Assembly (NCBI GenBank): GCA_002433485.1
Contig: DJIF01000112.1
Span: 1-19,920, forward strand
Direction of reading: 5' to 3'
Source: Deltaproteobacteria bacterium UBA6601
GTDB taxonomy: Bacteria; Myxococcota_A; UBA796; UBA9615
DNA: 19,920 nucleotides
Shown here: piece after piece, positions 14,591 to 19,920 of the stretch
Position numbering within the stretch: the stretch's first letter is position 1
How the letters are laid out: each line of letters begins with the position of its first letter
Notes under the pieces: generated by a model
What the model was told of the DNA's origin: nothing
Seen by the model: only the letters and a program-made list of their open reading frames with translations
Database searches by the model: none
Translations under genes and position numbers: made by a program

Positions 14591-15988
14591 GTGAGCCTGT
14601 TTTCCATCCTGAATCAGGGATCCCGGTCCATGCGGACCGCCACTGCGGCGGTAGCTACGGCATCCAATAACGTCGCCAACGCGAACACTGAGGGTTATGC
14701 CCGACAGAGCGTGGTGATGGAGGCTGCTGGTTCTCAGCGTCGTGGAGGCATGCTGCTCGGCCAGGGGGTGACCGCGAATCAGGTGAGCTCTGCTTACGAC
14801 AGCTTCAGCCAGAGTTCTGTCTACAACCAGCTGGGTAGTAACAGTTTCGAATCGTCCAGGGCGAGCAGCTATCAGATCATCGAGGGAACTCTCGGCGAAG
14901 GGGTGGACGGTGGCCTGGCCGCCGCAATGTCTCAATTCTTTGATGATTGGGCGGCCCTCGAGTCGAACCCAAGCTCGCCAGCTGCTCGTCAGCAGCTGTT
15001 GGCTAGGGGGCAGAATCTTGTCCAGCACTTCAACAGTTCGGCAGAGCAGCTCACAAATGAGCAAAACAATGCAGAGGCACGTGTCGTCCAGCGCGTGGCG
15101 CGGGCAAATATTCTTGCTGGTCAGGTTGCAACCTTGAATGCGCAGATCGTGCGCCTTGAGTCTTCGGGGGCCCGAGCTAACGACTTGCGTGCCAATCGCA
15201 CCCAGATTCTTGAGGAGTTGGCGGAGATCGGGCCGGTTCGAATGGAGGATCAGGCCGACGGTAGTGCTCGGGTTCTGTTCGGCAATCACATTCTGGTCGA
15301 GGCTGATGACGCCAGGACCCTGAGCGTTGCGCCAGACCCGATAACCGGCTTTTCCCAGGTTCACATCTCGCAGGGTAGCTCCACGTTCAACATTACCGGT
15401 TCCATCAACTCCGGCAGTCTCGGTGCGGATGTCAATGTCCGTGATGCGGTGACCGTTGGGTTGCTCGCTTCCCTTGATGATCTGGCCTTTACTCTATCTA
15501 CCCAGGTCAACACCATTCATGCTGCTGGTTTTGGCCTCGACGGCCTGAGTGGGCGGAATTTCTTTGGTGTTCTTGGCGCCCCCGGCGGGGCAGCGCAGGC
15601 TATCGCTATTGATGCCGCAGTTGCCGGCACTCCCGATGCGGTCGCTGCAGCGACTACCGCTGCCGGTGTCCCAGGCGACAATACCAACGCGGCCGCGATC
15701 TCCGCGCTGGCAGGTCAGAATCTTATGGCCGCTGGTACCCAGAGCTTTGGTCGTTTCTATGGAGGCTTTCTCGCGGGCCTGGGCCAAGATGCTGCCAGCG
15801 CTTATCAGAACGAGGCGCGAGCAGAGCTGGAACTCAGCGGCGCTAAAGACCTTCGTGATTCGGTTTCGGGGGTCAACCTCGAGGAGGAAGCCCTCGACAT
15901 GATTCGCTTCAAGGATGCTTACAGCGCATCTGCGCGGGTCCTTGGAATTACCAATGACCTGCTCGATGAGCTGCTGAGGATCGTCTAG
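14591..15988 (+). CDS. flgK: Hook-filament junction protein FlgK (HAP1)
   Basis: FlgK is the first junction protein between hook and filament. It has 465 residues, at the short end for the family. The N-terminal D0 helix has the signature SILNQGSRSMRTATAAVATA followed by SNNVANANTEGYARQ (about 5-39). The C-terminal helix ends with VNLEEEALDMIRFKDAYSAS followed by ARVLGITNDLLDELLRIV, typical of FlgK. The start is GTG 14591 with AGGAGA 6 nt upstream. An Ala/Gly-rich stretch (about 330-375) is the only low-complexity part. It follows flgN by 25 nt and precedes flgL by 16 nt. Confidence 0.95.
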   Translation: MSLFSILNQGSRSMRTATAAVATASNNVANANTEGYARQSVVMEAAGSQRRGGMLLGQGVTANQVSSAYDSFSQSSVYNQLGSNSFESSRASSYQIIEGTLGEGVDGGLAAAMSQFFDDWAALESNPSSPAARQQLLARGQNLVQHFNSSAEQLTNEQNNAEARVVQRVARANILAGQVATLNAQIVRLESSGARANDLRANRTQILEELAEIGPVRMEDQADGSARVLFGNHILVEADDARTLSVAPDPITGFSQVHISQGSSTFNITGSINSGSLGADVNVRDAVTVGLLASLDDLAFTLSTQVNTIHAAGFGLDGLSGRNFFGVLGAPGGAAQAIAIDAAVAGTPDAVAAATTAAGVPGDNTNAAAISALAGQNLMAAGTQSFGRFYGGFLAGLGQDAASAYQNEARAELELSGAKDLRDSVSGVNLEEEALDMIRFKDAYSASARVLGITNDLLDELLRIV

Positions 15989-16004
15989 TGGTCTGGAGGC
16001 CGCC

Positions 16005-16895
16005 ATGCCTATTCGTTTGACCCCTGCGCAGTTGTTTCGCTCCCAGGTCCGCAACATGCAGCGGTCTGGACTCTCGGCTTTTGAGGCCCAGCAGGTTGCA
16101 GCGTCAGGAAGAAAGCTCAACAGTCCCTCCGATGATGCGGTCGGTACGCAGCGCTCTGTGGTGCTGCGGGAACTCCGTAGTGATGTCGCCGTTGGGCGTC
16201 AGAAGATCGACACTGCCCGTGGCGAGATGATGACGGCTGAGAGCGCTATTGCTGAGATGACCAATGTGCTCTCCCGCCTTAAGGAGCTGTCTGTCCAGAT
16301 GGCATCTGAAGTTATGACTGCTGGGCTTCGCGCTGATGCTGCGGTGGAGGTGACTCAGCTCAAGGAGGTGCTCATCGCTCAGGGCAATACGAGGATCGGT
16401 GAGAAGCGGCTTTTTGCCGGCCAGTTGACCGGCACTGACCCCTTTGATGCTGCTGGTAACTATGTTGGCAATGCTACTGCTGTAACGGTTCAGCTACCGC
16501 AGGGGGCCAACACCCAGGTAACGATGCGCGGTGATGACCTGCTCCGAGGTGCCTCGGGAGGGCCTGATGTCATTCAGGAGGTCGACGACCTCATTGTTGC
16601 CTTGGCCGCCAATAACACGGCGGGAGTCCAGAACGCAGCTGACCTTATGGGTCAGAGCGTTGACCACGTGGTCGGAAAACGGACAGAACTGGGCAGTCGA
16701 ATGACACAGTTGGACAGCCTGGACGAATACTTTTCATCCCTTGAACTGAATGTTGCCAGCGAGATCTCTCAGGTCGAAGACGTCGACCCGGTAGAGGCCT
16801 TTACTGAAGTTACCCGCACTCAGCAGGCCTTTGATGCGGCCATGCAGGTGAGCGCAGCTGCGCGCCGCCAGAACATCTTTGAACTGTTGTTCTAG
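16005..16895 (+). CDS. flgL: Hook-filament junction protein FlgL (HAP3)
   Basis: FlgL is the second junction protein, related to flagellin. It has 296 residues. The N-terminus carries the flagellin-like coiled region (RNMQRSGLSAFEAQQVAASG and RKLNSPSDDAVGTQRSVVLR, about 12-51), and MTNVLSRLKELSVQMASEVM is the conserved D1 helix. The C-terminal helix ends DPVEAFTEVTRTQQAFDAAM followed by QVSAAARRQNIFELLF. GGAGG stands 5 nt before ATG 16005. It is the last gene of its sigma-54 operon. The next 558 bases hold no gene, and neither csrA nor fliW, which often follow flgL in related clusters, is present. Confidence 0.95.
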   Translation: MPIRLTPAQLFRSQVRNMQRSGLSAFEAQQVAASGRKLNSPSDDAVGTQRSVVLRELRSDVAVGRQKIDTARGEMMTAESAIAEMTNVLSRLKELSVQMASEVMTAGLRADAAVEVTQLKEVLIAQGNTRIGEKRLFAGQLTGTDPFDAAGNYVGNATAVTVQLPQGANTQVTMRGDDLLRGASGGPDVIQEVDDLIVALAANNTAGVQNAADLMGQSVDHVVGKRTELGSRMTQLDSLDEYFSSLELNVASEISQVEDVDPVEAFTEVTRTQQAFDAAMQVSAAARRQNIFELLF

Positions 16896-17110
16896 GCCGC
16901 TCAGTCAGCGCTGGCCGGCCGTTGGAGCGGGACCCGGCATCAGTTCCTAGTTCGCGGCTCCCTATATAGCGGAAGTTCATGATTGGGCTTCTAGAGCTAT
17001 TCGGTTAAATCACCAATGCCGAATCTGAGCATCAGGAAAGCTATTCGGCCTCCTGAATCCAGCTAAATAACCATTTAATAAACGAATTGGCCTTTTTCAG
17101 GTCGATGCCG

Positions 17111-17145
17111 AACTCCGCCTCTGCCTCCAGAGGCGGAGTTTTTTT
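17111..17145 (+). terminator. Strong intrinsic terminator after flgL
   Basis: A perfect 13-bp stem AACTCCGCCTCTG / CAGAGGCGGAGTT (17111-17123 with 17128-17140) and a CCTC tetraloop run straight into seven T (17139-17145). This is the clearest terminator in the window and ends the flgN-flgK-flgL transcript. Confidence 0.95.
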
Positions 17146-17233
17146 AGCCTAGAGACAATGACATTTTTATTGTTATTTCAATACCTTGCGTTGATTTCGG
17201 CGAATGGGTGAGTAAAGCGGATATAAAAAAACC

Positions 17234-17260
17234 TCAAGGCCGATGGGCTGACTCCGATAG
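17234..17260 (+). promoter_or_regulatory. Sigma-28 promoter of fliC
   Basis: TCAAG-N14-TCCGATAG matches the sigma-28 consensus TAAAG-N14-GCCGATAA with correct spacing and a good -10 box. The predicted transcription start is near 17267. This gives fliC a leader of about 187 nt, much longer than in the other transcripts here. The leader contains two and a half tandem copies of CCTTCAA (17313-17329) and a consensus AAGGAG (17442-17447). Confidence 0.82.
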
Positions 17261-17453
17261 GTCTCATGTATCGAGCAGAGTAAGCGAGCCAAGTTCGAAG
17301 ACTCTTCTCAATCCTTCAACCTTCAACCTCATTCCCGTCTGGTTCGAGACCAAAGAGACAGGGCGGGATCATTGAGACCTTGAGTTCACACCAGAAATTG
17401 ATAGCCATCGGCTCTTAATTGAGCTCGGGGGTCGTCATTGCAAGGAGAAGACC

Positions 17454-18287
17454 ATGACCCTTCGAATCAACAACAACATCTCTTCTGTGTTTGCGCAGAA
17501 GCATTTGTCACGAACCCAGAAGCGGCTAGATGCCAGCTACGACCACTTGAGCTCCGGGATGCGAATTACTCGCGCGTCTGACGATGCTGCTGGTCTCGGT
17601 ATGTCTGAGAGCATGCGCGCCAACATTCGCTCGTTGAAGCAGGCGATGCGTAACCAGAACGATGGCATCAGCATGATTCAGACTGCTGAAGGCTCTCTTT
17701 CTGAGGTCGCTAATAATCTTATGCGTATGCGACAGCTGGCCGTTCAGTCTTCATCTGATGTGATTACTAATACTGAGCGAGCTTACATTCAGACAGAGTT
17801 TGCTGCGCTGCAGACGGAGGTTGACCGAATTGCCAACTCTACCGAGTTCAACGGTCTGTTCCTGAGCAACGGCATCACGACCTCCGTGGTCGTGCAGGTC
17901 GGCATCAACAATGTCGCAGCAAACGATCGCGTTACGATCAACATGCAGAATGTGACCACGACCAACCTGGCCATTCAAGGTGCCGTCTGTAGTGTCGGCA
18001 CCTCGGCTAACGCCAGGACTGCCATCGGGCTTCTAGATACTGCGCTGACTAGCGTGAACACCAGTCGGTCTGCTTACGGTGCTGCGCAGAATGCGATCAC
18101 TTCCGCTCTGCACAATACTGAGTCTTACACCGAGAACCTGATTGCTTCTGAAAGTCGCATCCGTGATGTGGACTTCGCGGCGGAAACCAGCGAGTTGACC
18201 AGGAACAGTGTGTTCCAACAGGCTGGCATCGCGGTCCTCGCGCAGGCCAACCAAACCAGTCAGGCGGCACTGCAGCTCCTGCAATAG
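17454..18287 (+). CDS. fliC: Flagellin FliC
   Basis: FliC is the filament subunit. It has 277 residues, a short flagellin with only the D0 and D1 domains and almost no variable region. The N-terminal signature is LRINNNISSVFAQKHLSRTQ followed by KRLDASYDHLSSGMRITRAS and DDAAGLGMSE. MRMRQLAVQSSSDVITNTER (90-109) is the conserved D1 region, and the TLR5-recognised residues there are largely kept. The C-terminus has ESRIRDVDFAAETSELTRNS and ends AVLAQANQTSQAALQLLQ. One cysteine, Cys179, is present, which is rare in flagellins. AAGGAG stands 6 nt before ATG 17454. The sigma-28 promoter lies nearly 200 nt upstream. No U-tract terminator follows, so some transcription may reach the downstream genes. 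Confidence 0.98.
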   Translation: MTLRINNNISSVFAQKHLSRTQKRLDASYDHLSSGMRITRASDDAAGLGMSESMRANIRSLKQAMRNQNDGISMIQTAEGSLSEVANNLMRMRQLAVQSSSDVITNTERAYIQTEFAALQTEVDRIANSTEFNGLFLSNGITTSVVVQVGINNVAANDRVTINMQNVTTTNLAIQGAVCSVGTSANARTAIGLLDTALTSVNTSRSAYGAAQNAITSALHNTESYTENLIASESRIRDVDFAAETSELTRNSVFQQAGIAVLAQANQTSQAALQLLQ

Positions 18288-18611
18288 ACCGGCACTCTTC
18301 GGACCGGGCGGCCGCCCCGTAGCGGCCACCCGGAACGAAGGGGCCTCGAGCGACCGTATCGGTCGCTCCCCTGAAGGCCAGCAGCTCTAGCTGGTTGGCC
18401 TCCCAGGACAACTGCGCCCGCCTTGAGCGAGCGCTGAGAGAGCTCCTTCAGCCCTGACTCGACTCAGGTCAACAGGAGCCCTGCGCCCGCTAACTACGGG
18501 TGCAGATGGAGTCCAGCGAGCTGGAGTGAGCCAGCTTGAGGGTGAAGGGACTGAGGCGAGCCAGCCGCTGTTGGCTGATGGATGCGCCGGGCGCTGTAGG
18601 AGGCTGAGACG
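18288..18611 (+). other. Hairpin-rich non-coding stretch between fliC and the transposase-like gene
   Basis: No coding frame is supported in these 324 bases, but inverted repeats are dense. The clearest are: 18304-18315 with 18322-18333 (11 of 12 pairs); GAGCGACCG(TAT)CGGTCGCTC at 18348-18368; AGGCCA/TGGCCT at 18375-18401; nested GCTCCT/AGGAGC (18442-18447 with 18474-18479) around CCTGA/TCAGG (18453-18468); CTGCGCCCG/CGGGTGCAG (18481-18489 with 18497-18505); AGCTGG/CCAGCT (18519-18536); AGCCA/TGGCT (18559-18576). CTGCGCCCGC occurs twice (18412-18421 and 18481-18490), so two strands compete for one partner. None is followed by a T tract. It may be a structured RNA, a processed 3' end of fliC, or relics of a mobile element. 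I recognise no known family. Confidence 0.5.
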
Positions 18612-19589
18612 ATGATGACTCATCAGAATGCCAACAAAGTGATGAGCCCGGCCCCAGAGGCCCGTCCCACGGTTCCTGTCATCTTTGACTCCGAGCCGCA
18701 CTGTCGCCGCTACCTGGCGGCCATCCACCGAGAGCAGGGCACGCGTTGCCCGGCCTGTAACAGCGACAAGCTGTGGTGGAACGCACGGAGTGACATGGGT
18801 CGCTGCGCTGGCTGCGGGACTGAGATTAATATTCGCTTCGCTACCCCAATGGCATCAAGCAAGCAAACGCTTCGCGATTGGTTTGCTGCAGCCTGGTTGT
18901 TGGCAGGTAGCAGCTCAAGGGTTTCGCCGGGTCAGCTTATGAAGTTGCTCGGTCTGGGGCGTTACGAGCAGGCTTTCCAGTTGCTTCGAGAACTACACGA
19001 CTCCAGCCCGCCCCATGCTGGGGGGCAGGAGTCCAAAGCTGCTTCAGGTCTCTATCAAGGTCGGTCGAGCAGCACAGCGATGGTCCCGCCCTTTCCAGCT
19101 GGTCGGTTGAGGGGCACGGTTGAGGTCGCTGAGATGGTCCTTGCCTCTGGGCGAGTAAAGCTGGGTGGCTTGCCACAGGGTCCGGGTGAGGTGCTCGTCC
19201 TGGGTGCCGTGGAGGTCCGGGGTTCCGGTTCTGGAAGGCTGCGGCTGGCAACGGTCGGAGACCTGAGTGCATCGACCCTATCGGACTTTGTCTGTACCCA
19301 CGTAGAGCCATCCAGGTCGACAGTACTGACCGGTGGACTGGTCGGATATCACCGGCTCTCGTCTCACGGCTATGGACATCTCCGTGTCGGAAGGCCTGGT
19401 CAGCTCAACCGGGTTCGCCAGCTGCCTCGCATTCATCGCGCCTTTGAGGATCTTAACCAGTGGCTGATATCCCAAAGTTACTGGGCCCCGGGCAAGGATC
19501 TAGAGGCCCTCTTTCTTGACTACCAGTCCGACCCTGGCGGCGGCACTCGTGCCCGGCATGGTGTGCGCCGCGGGAGGCTGGACTCATGA
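18612..19589 (+). CDS. ISXO2/IS1595-type transposase homologue lacking catalytic residues
   Basis: The 325-residue product has the layout of ISXO2-like (IS1595 family) transposases. A zinc ribbon (Cys46, Cys49, Cys65, Cys68) is followed by the helical LRDWFAAAWLLAGSSSRVSP region (87-106) and a DDE-type domain (165-305). In the active family the first acidic motif is VEVDE and the second TDGW. Here they read VEVAE (Asp to Ala173) and TGGL (Asp to Gly241). The late basic residue in the KRWL context is Gln283 (LNQWL). All are thus lost, although the intervening fold is well kept (VLGAVEVRGSGSGRLRLATV) and the frame has no break. AGGAGG stands 8 nt before ATG 18612. I infer a domesticated or repurposed DNA-binding protein rather than a mobile element. 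Plain decay that has not yet caused a frameshift is the alternative. Confidence 0.8.
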   Translation: MMTHQNANKVMSPAPEARPTVPVIFDSEPHCRRYLAAIHREQGTRCPACNSDKLWWNARSDMGRCAGCGTEINIRFATPMASSKQTLRDWFAAAWLLAGSSSRVSPGQLMKLLGLGRYEQAFQLLRELHDSSPPHAGGQESKAASGLYQGRSSSTAMVPPFPAGRLRGTVEVAEMVLASGRVKLGGLPQGPGEVLVLGAVEVRGSGSGRLRLATVGDLSASTLSDFVCTHVEPSRSTVLTGGLVGYHRLSSHGYGHLRVGRPGQLNRVRQLPRIHRAFEDLNQWLISQSYWAPGKDLEALFLDYQSDPGGGTRARHGVRRGRLDS

Positions 19590-19920
19590 AGTTCATCTTG
19601 AAAGTGGAGCTGCCATTTGTTGCAGCTCAACTCCCAGCCCCGCCTCGTCATGGCGGTGGGGACGGTGTGAAGCCACGGACACTGTGGACCCATTGGGGCC
19701 ATGGTCTCGGACCCTCGGGTTCGCAGTGTCCGGTCGGCTCACCACCCGTGAAGGCTGGGAATCGAGGGCCTCTGGCAGCAGAAGCAGTCAGAACCTCAGC
19801 TCTGGCGATACTGCCACCAGTGGGACCGAAATATTTCGCGTCTGCTGGGCCGGCAATAGCTGACAGGTTTGTCCCACACTTAGAAGTACAGGTTGGTGCT
19901 CCTCCAGGGAGTGCTGCTTG
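19586..19920 (+). CDS. Possible coupled gene, partial at the window end
   Basis: An ATG at 19586 overlaps the stop of the transposase-like gene (ATGA), with GGGAGG 8 nt upstream. The frame then stays open for 111 codons to the end of the window. It begins MKFILKVELPFVAAQLPAPP and later has KYFASAGPAIADRFVPHLEV. I recognise no domain, signal peptide or membrane segment in this part. Overlap and ribosome binding site argue for a real, coupled gene. Codon use is less GC-biased at third positions than in the flagellar genes, and an open frame of this length can occur by chance at this GC content, so the call is tentative. Confidence 0.42.
   Translation, partial: MKFILKVELPFVAAQLPAPPRHGGGDGVKPRTLWTHWGHGLGPSGSQCPVGSPPVKAGNRGPLAAEAVRTSALAILPPVGPKYFASAGPAIADRFVPHLEVQVGAPPGSAA

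Larger units (their letters stand above)
16896..17453 (+). other. Gene-free interval between flgL and fliC
   Basis: No supported coding frame exists in these 558 bases. The first 215 form the flgL 3' untranslated part and contain three related segments, ATTCGG (16999-17004), GCCGAAT (17018-17024) and ATTCGGC (17043-17049), that can pair in alternative ways. A further stem TCAGGA/TCCTGA (17032-17037 with 17051-17056) is incompatible with one of those pairings. A strong terminator follows at 17111-17145. Bases 17145-17233 are AT-rich, then come the sigma-28 promoter of fliC and its long leader. Confidence 0.6.

Noticed and set aside
18288..18611. CRISPR array or group II intron in the hairpin-rich stretch
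   Set aside because: There are no regularly spaced direct repeats, no GTGYG start and no recognisable domain V. Only short inverted repeats and one duplicated 10-mer are seen.
19516..19863. A 115-codon + strand frame at the window end
   Set aside because: It starts inside the transposase-like gene at a TTG without a ribosome binding site and is low-complexity (Ser, Gly, Arg, Trp). The ATGA-coupled frame at 19586 is the better candidate.

Overview
This window is a nearly continuous flagellar biosynthesis locus from a high-GC Gram-negative bacterium, with all genes on the + strand. P- and L-ring genes (flgI, flgH, flgA) indicate an outer membrane. An FlhF/FlhG pair suggests position- and number-controlled, probably polar, flagella. 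The gene order flhB-flhA-flhF-flhG-fliA followed by flgF-flgG-flgA-flgH-flgI-flgJ-flgM-flgN-flgK-flgL, and the sigma-54 plus sigma-28 promoters, resemble clusters I remember from Desulfovibrio-like and other deltaproteobacterial lineages. I hold that placement loosely, because no 16S or other marker is present. The run of ten G at base 1 looks like a sequencing or contig-end artefact.

Layout. (1) Bases 1-5210 hold the export gate: fliP (start uncertain), fliQ, fliR, flhB, flhA. (2) Bases 5320-8140 hold control of number, place and timing: flhF, flhG and fliA, closed by an intrinsic terminator. (3) Bases 8270-13330 form a sigma-54-driven operon for distal rod, P/L rings and rod cap: flgF, flgG, flgA, flgH, flgI, flgJ. 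(4) Bases 13443-13966 are a self-contained unit for the anti-sigma factor flgM, with its own sigma-28 promoter and terminator. (5) Bases 13976-16895 are a second sigma-54 unit for the hook-filament junction: flgN, flgK, flgL. (6) Bases 17234-18287 are flagellin fliC under a sigma-28 promoter with a leader of nearly 190 nt. (7) Bases 18288-19920 hold a hairpin-rich non-coding stretch, an ISXO2/IS1595-type transposase homologue whose catalytic residues have all been replaced, and an ATGA-coupled open frame that leaves the window.

How it works together. FliP/Q/R, FlhB and FlhA form the secretion gate. FlhF and FlhG would set site and number. FliA transcribes the late genes flgM and fliC and is held by FlgM until FlgM is exported. 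Sigma-54 transcribes the middle genes.

Most notable observations. FlhF departs from the consensus in every GTP-binding motif, while its partner FlhG keeps an intact ATPase site but lacks the N-terminal FlhF-activating motif. Downstream of flagellin lies the apparently domesticated, catalytically dead transposase with its structured upstream region and a possible partner gene. FlgJ carries an M23 peptidase domain with a histidine-rich loop. The flagellin carries a cysteine.
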